A DNA stretch of 40,571 bases from Plakobranchus ocellatus (taxonomy: Eukaryota; Mollusca; Gastropoda; Plakobranchidae), in contig BLXT01002860.1 of the NCBI GenBank assembly GCA_019648995.1, positions 1,327,503 to 1,368,073 on the forward strand. The letters are read 5' to 3'. Below the pieces are notes generated by a model that worked only from the letters and a program-made list of their open reading frames with translations, was not told where the DNA came from and searched no databases. The first letter of the stretch is position 1. Every line of letters begins with the position of its first letter. Positions 21,217 to 35,600 of the stretch are shown in pieces. Made by a program: the position numbers and the translations under genes.

Positions 21217-24200
21217 CTGAAAAAAAAATATAAAAAAATTATTTAACAATCAAAGACCCTACAAAAAGGTAAGATTTGTTAGAATGAGTCATACATCACA
21301 TATTTTACACATTTTAAATCATTTACATTGTGCCAAACCTCTTTTTTTTCGGTCTAGTAGAAGTTAAAACTGCATATGAATATCTTGATTCTGCACTAGG
21401 ATATTTTAAGTTCCTTTCAGTGAAAAGACTTGCCTGAATGTTAAATCTGCCCATTAACAGATTCACTACCACCACATATTTTGTGACTGGACACAGGGGT
21501 AGCATGGGATTATTCTAAATTTGGCTATCATTTTGTAAAAAGGTAACATAGAACTTTTCTATAGGATAAAACCAATCACATTATATTCCAAATTGAAGGG
21601 AATTGGATCTAGTTTCTATAAATAAGGACCAAAAAAGAAAAATTGTTCTTTATTTCATTTTGAAAAAACAGCAAACTCAATAAAAAAATTTGTAAAAAAA
21701 ATTTTCAATAAAAAATGACGATGTATAACACAGCGCTAAATCTACTGATAATCTATTGGCCTTGAAAGGTAGATTTTTATAAATTGTGATTACATAGGCA
21801 TTTAAACACCAAAAATTGTGGAAAAAAGGTTGATTACTTTTTTTATTTATAGCAAAAATAGAAATTGCTATCAATTTGATAAATTACTGCCCCTGATGCA
21901 CATATAGATTGAAAATGGAACAAAATATGTATGTAAACAGCAATTTCTAACGTTCAAAGTTTGTGAAAAAGGAAGAGAAGTGTAAATCTCACACATGCGC
22001 AAAAATCAGTTGACGTACATTTAGTACCTCATACAAATATTAACCCAATTATACTGAGCAGGTCTTACCAGCTTAGGGTCCAAATATAGTAATATTTTGA
22101 TCGGGACAAACCGGCTTAGGGTAGACATTTAGTTAAGAGTCATCATAACATTTTCGAACTGCTCTTATTTTGGGATGACAAAAATTTGGTGAACTTTTAA
22201 ATGGGTTTTGTTGGACATCCAATCATTCATAAAAGTGTAAAAACCATTGACAAAGCTTGGTGCTGAAAATGGCTCTTAGTGATTTCTAGACAACCTAATT
22301 GGTTTAAGGGTAACAACATATTTTGTAAAAGCAGTGGGCTTTGAGCATCGTCAACAAAAAAACAAAAATTGATCCCTACAAAAACAGGGATGTAAGGCAT
22401 TTTGTCAAAATAAAAAATCACAGATTAACTTTCATGAAAATATGCCTGAGGGAACTTATATATTTGGCATATAGCGCCTTTGTAACAAAACCTTTCAATT
22501 TGAGAAGGGGTCAGAAGCTTTAGGCAGAAAAACATCAAATTTAGAAAAATGAGTATAGAAGTATGTCAATGCTAAGAAATATTTGTAAGCAGCAATAACT
22601 ATGATTTTTATTTTAATAATTCCAATATATAGCTCCTATGAATTCAATGAATCAGCAGTGACACTGACAAAATGTAGAGTTCACTTAATGTCCAAACATA
22701 CCGACTTCCTCATTAATAAAATTTAGTTTGCCATTTATTTTGTATTACTTAGCCAGAAAATAATCACAGAATGCAACAGTTGCTCGTTGCATCTATTTCC
22801 AGAGCTCACCTTTTTTCTTGCAACCAGTTTTATAAATTGAGGATTTTACTGCACTGGAATTGGATTTCAGCTCAATGTCACGGGCTGATGAACGTTTGAT
22901 AATGGCATCAATTTCATCATCTAAGGCATCATTCTCAATATCATCACTGAGATCGCTGAGGTCTGACAAGCCAGACAAGCTGCTTAAGTCATCCACACCA
23001 TCCACTTCATTTGAGGGTTGTAAGAGTGGCCCAGCATAAGAACTAACAGGAATATCTTGTTATTTTCAATACAGAAGAGAAGGGAAACCAAAGATATAGA
23101 CAATTATATACAAAGGATCAATGAAGAATTTGAAATTTTGTCTCTAAAGGTATTGGCAAATGAAAATGTTGCCCTTTGCTATTCTTTATGAACAATATAA
23201 TATATCACAATCAATTTCTTTAAAAAATCCAATGCTTATTGATAAAACATTTTTTTTGTGTGTGTAAAATGACTTAAATTGTTCATGGCACTTTCTGTAA
23301 TCTGAAACTAAAATTTATAAATGAGACACAAAATACAATCCATATTCTCCACATTAGTCCTTTTCTCTTCATAATTTTTCTAATTTGAGAGTGAACAAAA
23401 AAACATTGCAAAGTTTACAATGTAGCAACAGAAAGTGCGGTCAGTATCCAAGAATTGCATTCCATTAAACAAATAAATAAGTTTGAGGATGCGAAAGATG
23501 AAGACGACAAATTGATATAGAATAAAGAATATATGCCATTTATTAAAACTAAGTAAAGCAGCACATTATATATAGGAATGGCAAAAAGTCTGACTAAAAG
23601 TAAGCGTTACAAGTTACACTAAAAGCATTGAACTAACCAAAAGAACTATTTCCATTAGACAGATCTAGAGAAACATAACATGTGCCATTATACAACAGAT
23701 ACAAGAGATCTTATGATGGACTCATAAGATGATAACCTACTTGTGTGCAGATGTGGATACAAATTTGGCTTGGATTGTGCCTTTGCATCAATTTTGCTCT
23801 CCAGGCTATCAAGTTTTGTGTTGAGCAAATTTATTGTGGATCTTTAAAACAGAAATAAAAAATAAGTGTGACAAATACATAGATCTATAATCAAATTTTA
23901 AATATCTGTCTAATTCTTGTAAAGAATTTGTGATAAAAAGGGATACTTTGGGTTAGATCAGCAGACTTTCAAGCACAACATCTAGCACAGCTGCCCATAT
24001 GCACACACACACTCGACGAACCATTCTTTGAGCTACAAAAAACTTTTCTCCTATCACCAGTTTATAAGCCTTATGGATGTTCATGAAATCAGCAGACTGT
24101 ATTGTTGACAAAGGTCAATGCTACTGAAATTTCTTTGTCAGCCTTGTACACTTATGTGACACTGTAGGTCAGGAAAGTTTGTAGAGCCTATTGTTTGGAT

Positions 24201-26572
24201 TTCCTGTGATTATATTTTGATGTGAATATATTTAATATTTATATCATTGTTAGAGCTCTTTAGGAATATATATAAATTTTTTTTTAATCTAAAGCTCTTG
24301 ACATATTGAATGAAACGAAGGCTTTCAGAAAGGAAATAGAATTTTTAAAATCTGATAAAATGTGACTGCTAATATTCTTCTACTACTGGTTGTTCTATTT
24401 GAGACTAGCACCATTGATTTGGAATTTGTTAGGAAAATTAATTTTATTTGATCTTAATCTTTGTAAGACGCTTTATCGTTCAGGTCACGATCCAGAACAA
24501 TAAATAGTTCATAACATTGTGCTTTCATTGCTGAAGGTAATTCAATAATTATTATAAACTTTTCTAAAATTCAAGAAATGGTTTGAGAAAAATTTATTTG
24601 TAGTAGCGGTAGCTGTGGAATATCTGAAACAAGCTACTTAAACAATTGATATCTCGAGATTAGTCCAAATTAGGCAGATTTGAACATAAAACTTTTGAGA
24701 AAAATACATTTCAATTTTTTCTCCTTCTATCAAATACCTTTGTCTCAAAATGTTAAAATTTCCATATCAGAATTACTTCTATAAAATAATTTTTTTTTCA
24801 AAAAATTACAATTTCCATATCAGAATTAATTTGGCTCCCCACAGTTTTCACCTCTATAAAGCGCACATAAAGAAAATTCAAGCTATTTTTTAAAAAAATA
24901 TTTAAAATGCAACTTCCTATTCATTCACATCTGTTGCAATACACAAAAGTAACTGATATCCAACTTTAGCGTGAAAGTGGATTATCACAACTAGTAAATT
25001 AAAAGTGCAGTTAGTCTCCTACTCATAACAAGCCGGGTGCCATACTAGCCAGGCCAAAAAGGCAAGTTTTAAGATTGCTGATAAAGTTGACATCACTTGA
25101 GTTGATGTTCTCTCAAGTCAATCCTTGTTCTAGGAACAAACTCCTTTCAAGTTATTTTAATTGTAAAGACAAAACTGATAGAGCAATGTCAACTTAATTG
25201 CTGTGACAGAAGAGTATGCACAACATCACCTGCCTCTTTAATGATAAAGGATTTCTAATGGATAAGTCTATCTTTACTTTACTTTAAATTGAAGTCAAGA
25301 CATGTATCAGTGGATCTGCTTCGGAAAGGTTGCAAGAGACCTATGATAGGAGATATAAAACAAGTTTGAGCATCAGACTCGTCAATCTATATGATCATTG
25401 CATCCCACAACCTACCCCTATTTCCGCCGAAAAACCAGAGGATCAGAGTTAAAACAAAGGTGACTTCTTTTACTTTTACTAAGATTCAAGGAAAAGGCTA
25501 TTGTTAGAGTTGTTGGCAATGAAACACTGCTCATTCCCTAAAAGAAGTTACAAAGAAAATAATTTAACAGAAAAAGACATCAAATTCCATTGTTAGAACA
25601 TCTTTTGATGGATAAGTAGATGTATGGATGAGTCAACGTTTTTTCCAATCCCACATTTACTAACAATAAACACACACACATATATATATATATTAAAATC
25701 AAACCTTAGCTGATTGACATCCAATCCACTGTCAATGGCAGAGGTGTATGAGGTTAGTGGTTCTCTATGTGGTCTTGGCAATATGCCTGAGCTACAACTC
25801 TGGAGGAAAAAAAAATAATAATGCAATCATATCTAGCACTACTAGAGTTTAATGTTAACTTAAAATGGCACAGAGACTTCTAATTTTCAGATATTATTTA
25901 AACAAGCTCACTCTAGATACACAGGCTCTCAGAATGGTGAAGTCAACCCTTTTCAAATGCAAATTAGCTGTTATAAAAATTTTAAAATCTTGAAAAATCG
26001 TACCCCTTCCCCTAAGTCATAAGCCCAAAAATGGCACAGTGCAAATCATTTTATCTCTGTGGTATAAAGAATCATAAGCCTGCAAGTAATTCAAAGGTTT
26101 ATTTACAAGGCCTTGTTCAGTTTTATTGATAGAAAATTTGCGTTTTTTTATGTTTAGTAGTCACTCAGAATCACTGATCACATATTTCAGGATTTCTTAT
26201 TACCTTTCACTATAGGTCTATTATGAGAGCCTACTTTGTTTTTTTTTTACTGATAATATATGACTGAAAGCCTATAGATGTGCAATAGAATGGACTATTC
26301 ACCGATCACTTGCACAAAGTGCATTCAACAACGATATACACTGTAACTATCATTTTATTATTAATTATCTTCCACTTTCATCTGAACAGTATATGTACTA
26401 TGACCATCAGTATCTCACAACTTTCACCATTATATTCACCTTAATGAGTATCACATTCATCATCATCATCACTTTTATTATCAACATCAAAATATTAATC
26501 ATCATCAACATCACTATAATCACCTTTGCCATCATAATCATTCCCATCATCATCACCACTGTCATCATTGTC

Positions 26573-26646
<74 letters not shown>

Positions 26647-29600
26647 TATCATCTTCATCATCATTATCATCATCATCTCCATTATCATCTTCATCATCAT
26701 TATCATCACCACCACCTTCAACATTATCATCCCTTCCATCATAATCACCACCTTCATCAATATTATTATTAATAATTATCAACATCAGTACCATTAAGTG
26801 ATAATTATTGTCATCCTATACACTAAAAACATAACATAATCATCATTAGGTCTATCGCTCAAGTAACCTACAGGGCATGGAAAGTTTTCTAGCATTTTTC
26901 TAATCAAATCTAGTACAGATTGGAAAATATTTTTTTTTGCTTTCTACAAACAATAATTCAAAAAATTGATTTGTAAAAGAAAAGGACACTAATTCTCATT
27001 TTAAAGGCTTAGTTTTTATACATCCATGCAGGCAGTGTAGGTATACCAGCCCACTGAATGTTGCCTCTGTTATGCTATGCCTACTAGACCTAGATCTAAA
27101 CTTAAGATCTAATGAACCCAATGCAATTTCTTTAAATATATACGAATTTAAACAGATGTTGCATATAGTCAATAATAAGCATTTTCATTCCACAAATGCC
27201 TATGGAAAATCCATTTTTTCTATTTTCTTGCTTCGCGGCTGAAGCAGAATGCAGTAAGGAATGCTTTGATTGATAGTTATAAAGACATCAAGTATATATG
27301 CATTATTGCCTACAATCAGTTATTTCTATCCAAAAGTCTGGGTTGAAAACACCTCACAAAGTACAAATGTTTATAGTAAAAATGAAATACAATGAGGTTT
27401 GAACAAACTCAGTACACTGTAGCGGGAAAAAAAAAAAAAATTGAATAGACAAGCACAAAAAATTTTAACTTAATTTTCTAACTTCTTATCTCTTCTCCTC
27501 CCCCCACCAAAAAAAAAAAAAAATTTAAAAAATAAGCAATGTTATACCTCAGGACTGCATAATTTTAAAAAGTTATATTATTTATATAAGTTCTTGTTTA
27601 ATGTACACCATGAAAATAAAATTAATTTTTGAAACAACATCTTGTTTTCATCTAGGAGCTTTAAACCATTTAAAAACTCACCTGACTCAATGTTGCAAGT
27701 TTTGTTCCTGTGTCTGAGGAGATGCCTGATTCCATTCTATCTTTAAATTAATGATAAGGAAAAAAAAAGAGAATTCCATCACTAGCAAGCAATCACAATT
27801 TACATATTTGGTAAAGCGATACTTGTCTCCATCCAGGGAAATGCTATCAAATCTATACTTTAAGATAATATGATTTATATACATTCAAGTGAAATTGGGC
27901 CCTTATGGAAATTGAGCTGCATAGAGAAAAAGGAAGCATAAAGAAGCTTGATTTTTTTCCCCTTTTCAAATGTTGCACGATTAATTAATAAGCATTATAT
28001 GGAAGTCAAGAGGTAATTAAAGGTAATGGGTCACAATATTTGTATATTGAATATTAATTTCCAACAGCCTCTCACTACTTCCAAAAAATTTCAACCAAAC
28101 TTTGCTTTTGATCTGGCAGTACCACAAATACATTGTAATGATTTCCACTTGATTCTAAATGATTGTGATGCGTCAAATTCATCCTCTAAAAGCACCATAA
28201 TTTAATTAATTGTCTAATTGGACAAGACATTAGGGTTCTGATATATAGACATTATTTTGTCCACATAAAGTAACATATCCTTCATAAAATAGAAATATAG
28301 ATCCAGGTCTATTTTATTTAGCCATCAAATGGTTAATAATTGTTGTGGTCTTATTTAGAAGAAATATTTTTGGCATTAAGTCTGTTCTTTCATCCAGTCC
28401 CAGTAGCTCTTTTTCTAATGATTTGTAAAGAAATAAGATACTGTGGAAACATTATAATTCGAAGTGCCAGGGAATAGACCAAAACTTTGAATTATGAGAC
28501 TTTGAATTATTAAAAGGGGCAAAAGGACACTACTAACTATTAAACCTACATTTGGCACCCAGCTTTCCTCCCCTCACTCTAATTTGACCCCTACCCTTTC
28601 TCACGTTGTTATTAATGGCACTCATGGAGTATGCCAGCTTTGTTAAAACAATGATTGGAAAGCAATTTTTTTTTCTTATTGTGTTTTGGGGTGATGTTTG
28701 AATTATGAGAATCAACTTTCTTTTACTTCGTTTAATCAGTTCAAACACAATAAAGCCAAAGAAGAGAAAAAACCCTCAGATAGTGTATACTTTGATTTAT
28801 GAGAAATTCCAATAATCGGACTTTGGTTTTTGAGGTTTCCACTGCAGTTGCAATTAGTAAATGAGGACAAGTATTCTTCTAATCTCCTTCAAATATTTTC
28901 CTATCATTCATGACCATGGTTTTTTTTTTTTTGTTTGTTTGTTAATTGAAAGCACGCTTCATCAATATTATTATCCAATTCCTTCATCTTGGAAGCCAAG
29001 AGCTGATACATGTAATGGCAAATGTACTTGGTTCATTTAGTAAAATACTTTTGAACAAAAACACATGGTAAAAAGAAAATGAATTTAAACTGCATTTAAA
29101 GATGAAAAACTCACCAATTCTTTTATTCATTAACCTTAATTCTCGTCTGATATGCTCTAAACTTTCTGTTAAACTTTCTTTTCTGCAACAGATGAGAAAA
29201 AGGGTCCATGCTTTTATTATTGAATGCTTAGCTAAAGATAGATATAGTCAAAAGGTTACATGAACTTAACAGACATCGTCTCATTTAAAAACAATAGAAA
29301 ACAAAATAGTAAAAAGTTTTTTAAAAGCCTAACCTTTATACAGTTTCCTAGGCTGTATTTCTGTCTAGTAAAGACATTGGATTTTCTTAAAGGAAACTCT
29401 AAAAGAAGATTGTTTCTTCTCACCTTTACAACTATCCATATTGTTTCAAATAACAAATTGCAATTTGAAGAAATCAAAGCTGTGAAAATTCATTGCTCAT
29501 TGCTAATGCATGCTTAAAACAAAATTGTAAATATTTTCACAGTAGAGTCAACTTCACTTGAGTCAACTTTGTGTGAGTCCATCTTCTTTTGAGCTGATCA

Positions 29601-32600
29601 TAAATTCAAAGGGCATTTCCCCTTGTAGAAGTTTTATTGTAAAGAAAAACTGATGAGTTGATGACAACTTAGCCTTTATGATGGTCAAGTAGATCCTTTT
29701 ATTTACATAACTTATCTAGACCCAATGCTTGAGCCAACATTGTATACCATCGGGCCCTGCCCAAACTTTTTTCCCCAAATCATCTAGGTTAGAAAGAGGT
29801 AAAAAGCTAAAGTGCAGTCAGCATCATAAACAAAGACAGACTAAAGAGATGTGCTGAATAATAAGCTTGCAACAGACACTAAGGTTCTAAGCGCTATGAG
29901 AGCAGGATGAGGAGATGGGGGGAGAGAGGTGTGGGGGAAGGGAGCAGAAATAATTTGTTGCGATTTATGTGTCTCTGCAATGGAAACAAGAAGCTTGGCT
30001 ATCAAAAAGCTAATGGACTGATATTTGTGTGAATTTCACCATCTCCTCCTCTCCTTTTCCCAAACAGTGCCAACACATTCACTGTTTCATCACATACTGG
30101 CTGCACTCTGGATATTAATCTCGAACCTTCACAAGTCACTAAAGAAATTGCTTTGCTCATTTTAATGCAATTAATAGAAGAGACTGCACATTATAATCCT
30201 GCATCCTTCTCACTCCCTATTGTCACAATGTATGGGCATAGCAGTACTTCACTGGCAATGGGCAATTGCTTATTTTCAATTTTATGTTGTGGTAAGAGTA
30301 AGACAGTTAATTCTAGACATATCCCATCCATCCCATTCTCAATCCAATTATGCAATACTAGGCCTGAGCTGGTTAATTTCACACCAGCTTCATTTATTGG
30401 TTGCTCTTCACTGCTGCTTTGTCTTTCTCCTTTTTGCTAAATGCATAGGCCCTGTTTTCGATGGTTTAAAAAAAAAAGAGCAACACAATTTATACAACTG
30501 GTAGTTCAGAAGCTGACAGTAAACTGCATTGGCCAAAATAGTAGAGCTGGATAAATGATTTGAGAATGTGCGTTGGCTTTGAAATATTGATATGACTTTC
30601 CGAGACTTTGTTTAGATATCTTTCTAAAATATAGAACAAAGAAGGGGAAGCTTGAATTAAGTGAACTTGACTATACCTTCTTTCAACCTTTTCTTAATAG
30701 AAAAGTTTGCTAAATTTGTTTTTAACCATGCAACTTTGCATATCCATACACAATATTTATATCTTTAAGTTTCTCACCCAAAGCATTTTAAATTTGAAGA
30801 TTACAACTAATGTTTTGCAGAGACATTTGTTCTGAAATTTTCTATAGGGACTCTAAACTTGAAATGTTTGAGAGGACAATTTTTCAATATCATTTGATCA
30901 AGCAATCTGATTTCAAAGAATTTCAGTTCTTAATATATTACAGGATTTAAAGTTACTATTGAACCCTCAAGATTGAAAATCATACTTACACATTCCATAG
31001 TTCATCATCAAGACGAGGTGACATGTGAGATGCACCAACCCTGGAAGCCCTTGATTGATTGAAGAGCATTGTCTTCACTTTGTCTATTTCTTGAATAACC
31101 TCTTGTTTAATGGAAGATATTTGCCTCTCACTACCACTAGTACCAGTCAAAGACAGTTGACGCCCCATTTTTTCTGCTAAAGTATCCACTTCACCTGAGG
31201 AAATGAAACAGAATTACAAAACAAACAATCACAGAAATGGTGCCTTTATTTATCCATTTAAAAAATATGTATAAAGTTTATGAGGCCCAATAAAAAAGAG
31301 CATTTCTGAAGCAATTTCAGTAAATTTTGAGCCAATTATCTGATTATTTTTAAGGCCAATATGCAGTTTTCATATTGCTTTTTAAGATATTTACCCTCCA
31401 AGATGCAGTAAATCCATATGCGTATGGTAATTTGTGCTGGAAAAATCTCATTTTATGGTGATTATACAAATGTATAATACTGATGCTGCAGGATTCATTG
31501 CAGCTGATTTGAATCCTGAAATTTTACAGTGAAATGGAAACAATCTTCCAAGCAATCACAAGAGCCATTCAGAAAAGAATTTAGAAAAAAAATAATTTCA
31601 GCTGCACTGTTTGAATTGGCTCATTTTACCCAGGTTATGTTGTCAGTGTTGTAGCGGTGCTAAGCTTTCAATTCAAAATCAAAGGTCAGCTTTTCATCTT
31701 GGGAAAGGCATATAGCACAAATTAAAGTTCATGCATCCTGAAAATGATTAACTGTTAAAATTTTACAGTATTTTATAATGTATTAAGTGCATTGCAGGCA
31801 ACTTTAAAATAATGGTGATTGGGTGTATGATATAAAACACATAGAGCCTACTATGTGGGATTGTGCATTGTCAAAAAAATGTTATCTTTTCTTTAATATC
31901 AACCCTTACTCAGACAGGAAAAAGAAAACTACAAATCAGATTCAGCATTTAAAATTCATAAGCAAAATTCTATGTCTTCTGACAAATAAGGTCACCTTGT
32001 AAATTTGAAATTTTCTCCTTGTAAAAGTCTCTCTCTCTGTCAAGGGAGCGGACTAATTTTTGCAATTGATCAATAGTCTGCAAAAGAAACGTAAATAATC
32101 TTTTTATTCACACTGACAGCAAATGAAAGAAAATGAAATTATTGACATGACATTTCAAAAGTGATTATTCTGAAGACTTTCCTTCCAAGGAAATACTAAA
32201 AAAATTTAGACAAGCCTTTGATTTTAACAGCACCATAAGAAAGCAGAGACCTTATTACAAGAACTATGTATCGGTTATAAAGAAAAAAGAATATTTCAAG
32301 AATGTTTTCTAATGTTGTGTTTAGCAATATAAAAAATCAACTTGATGGTCTTGAGATCAGACATATTGAGTATTGTCCCCTATAATAAGCTTAATAAAAA
32401 GACGTTTTTTTAAACATGTTTTTTCCCCTCATGAATAATGCTTTATCAAAAAGTTGAAACCCAATCTTGGAGCAGAATCTCTGTATCCAACTTTCACCAC
32501 TGAAAAGCTTACAGAGAGGATTTTCTGATTCAAGTATATCATTAATTTAAAACTTTTTTTAAAAAATGTGACTGTCAAGACAATTTTTCTCATACATACA

Positions 32601-35600
32601 TTAAGGTCTAAATGTTCTGAAATTCTCAAATATCTATTATGACTTTGGTATGTCCTTTCTTTAATTTTAATCATAACACAAGAAAGTTATTCATTTTTCA
32701 AACTTAATTTAGGTTCCCTAGCAGTAAAAATTAAATGGGCCATACTCTAGTCAGTTTGATTTGAATAAAAACTCAAGAAATAAAGCAGCATTGGTTTACC
32801 TTTTTTCCCTTTAGTCTTCAGATAAGCCCAGACGAGGCTAAAACAACTGAAGCATCAAAGTCAAAATTATTTGTTTGAATTTAACTGCAAAGTGATACCA
32901 AATATATGCAGAAGAATATCTTTAAACCGAAATTTTAAGGCCCTTCAAAATCATTTTGGTTAAACAGATTTCGGTTTAGGGAGAGCTTTACAGTCGACTC
33001 TTGGACAAGGAACTCAACTGGAAAATAATTTAGATTGCTTAGTTAAGAGTCGCCGAAAATCCCATTGGTCTCTTGTAGGGAGTGGTACTAGTAGGTATGG
33101 TACTTTAGAGCCTTTCTTTTCAATAGACTTATCCCACAGCGTGAAACAAGGCATTGCATTTTATAATTTCACCGTCAACTAAAAGTCACAACATGACTCA
33201 ACATTGCTCAACAGGCAGACTACAGTCAGTGTCAGATCTAGGCTAGTGATAGCTTGAGATGGAAACATTAGTGCAAATTTAGTTATGCTTGTGTGAGTGT
33301 TTTCTTGGGTTATTTTAGGTGAAAATGTTTTCATTTAAAGGCGTTACCTGTAAGGAAAATCATTTGGTTAGCACATATGATAATACAAAGACAGAGAAGA
33401 GAAATACACAAGCACCTTAATTCTTTGTGGTTCATTGAGTTTTCTGCCGAGGAGCTTTCAATTTAAGGAGGTTCTGCTGACCTCTAAAACTCACTCTTGA
33501 CTTTTTAAGGGTTGTATGCATTCATCAGGCGACTAACTATCATTCTTAAATTTTGATCCAAATAGAATGTAGGCATCTGATTTTTAAGTTCATCTCAACC
33601 TGTTGTTTGACTAGTGACATTAGGCAGTTGACTAGTGTAACACTGTAATACGCCATTAAATCAGATTCAATATGTACTTAACATCCACTGAAGGTATTTA
33701 GCAATTTCAAATTTTCACTTATCCAAGATGGTATTAAATCTTGTAAAAAAAAACATGGCGGCAAAGTTGAGTCAAATTTCATGACAAAATACACACATAG
33801 AATTGTAATGCTAGACAGACTGGTGTGGGTTTTTTTTTTTTACCCTATTTTGAGCATCAATTTGCTCCTGCATGTGAAGAACTTGAATTCCACTTGCAGC
33901 GCTCATGTTAAGTTGATCTGCTTGGTTTGAATATGATAAAGATGCAGCAGGATGTTGGTGCCTCCACAAACTCGAACTGGCAGCAAGACTCTGTGAGAAA
34001 TTTGTGCTTACTGCATGCTGTGGCATGCAATGTCGTCCTCTGACACTGTTGCTTAAATCCAAGCTTTTTGAAGCCAGTTTATGCTGCAAAGATTGTAAAA
34101 ACCGGAAAACAAAAAAAAAAAAGATGATTTGGTGTGATACATAAAAGACCACCTAAAAGATTCAACAAAAATCAAGTGTGGTGTTGAAAAGCACATTTAA
34201 GTCTTCTGGAAAGGAGTTCAGGTGAATTTTCTCTTGAAGAAACTCATATTATTATTCTACGCAGCTTTGTGTAGAAGAAATTTGTTGAAGAATACTGGGT
34301 CATCTAGAAATTTTGAAAAATCTCATTTTTTCCCCCATAATGAAGCATCCAACATGTTAAGACACTATAAAAATGTGCTATTGTAGCATACTTTTTTTTT
34401 TAAATAAGAAAAAATTAGAAGTTAAAATATAGTTTTTATTCCTATAGTGGCATCAGTACTTAAAATAAAAATGTATTATTTTGCTATAATGGTTGTGGGT
34501 AGACAAATAACTCTTGGTTTTAAAGAATCATGGATTCCAAAATGTGCCTTTAAAAAAATTTTGGATCCCAAAACTATCCTGCACCTGATTGGAGGATTGG
34601 TGAAAGATGATGTTATCAAACCAGTGCTCTGTTCAGGGCTGCATGAGCAGCTTTATTTTGTTCCAAAAAAATTCTGGAAAGAAGCAATCAAATCTTCATC
34701 ACAGGACACTATGCTATAACTATGGTGGCTACCGTAAACAAATAACAGTATGCACTATATCGATTCTACTATAATTCTCATAAAAAGAGATTAAACTTGT
34801 TTAAGAACTACTTTAAATTGTTTTTCTATCGCCTAGTGCTGACAGAGTTAGCTGTAAACAATCTTTAAAAAGTTAAATTAGGTGCTGTAATATGCCCCCA
34901 TCTTGGAGCAGTAGACACCTTTGTATTGTAATGTATGCAGAATATTTGTAGCAAAGTATAGTTCCTTTGCAGTGGTTTTCACAGTATGGTCACAGGAATC
35001 TGGTTTCCATCGTTGCATAACTGATAAAAATTTAAAGCTACAATGGGACCCCCAATAAATGATTTACATATTTTGCGATTTTCTGATGATGGCAGAAAAA
35101 AAGTTTAATGAAATAGTTTGATCATTTTTTAGCAACAGATTTTTATGAAATTATTAAAAGAAGAGGTTGGAAATAATGATACATCTTACAAAGATATTAT
35201 GCCTTTATAGGTTTACAGCATTAGATAACTTAGGAAACGCATCTCACAACCAAACTCTAGAATGCAACATATGAAAATGAATAAAATCTTTGTAAATCAG
35301 TTAGGCCTTTTGACTCATAAAGGGACTAGGAATGACATATTCACTTTGACAGTGTTAATGAAAATAGAAATGCAAAAAGATCTCCATCTTTGCATCACTG
35401 ATTAACCTAAGGCCTTTGAGAAAGTAAAACATGAAGAGTTGTTTTTCATAGAAAAACATTGATGGTAAAGATCAGAGATTAATTACAAATCTACAGTGGG
35501 ATCAAAATGCATCTGTAAGAATCTAAGGAGGACACAGTGATTTCAAATCCATCAAAAGAGGTGATAACTAGGGATGCATGACGCATCCTGATCTTCTAAC

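Noticed and set aside
25020-25210. Possible second copy of the 29540-30676 element
   Set aside because: Only short blocks match (TTGTAAAGACAAAACTGAT-like), and no ends could be defined.
26393-26797. Long open frames across the ATC repeat on both strands
   Set aside because: They are poly-Ile, poly-Met and poly-Asp readings of a trinucleotide microsatellite.
32921-33060. Possible pogo-type end (TTTACAGTCGACTCTTGG) and nearby hairpins
   Set aside because: AAACCGAAAT/ATTTCGGTTT and CGACTCTT/AAGAGTCG are small inverted repeats, but no matching opposite terminus was found.
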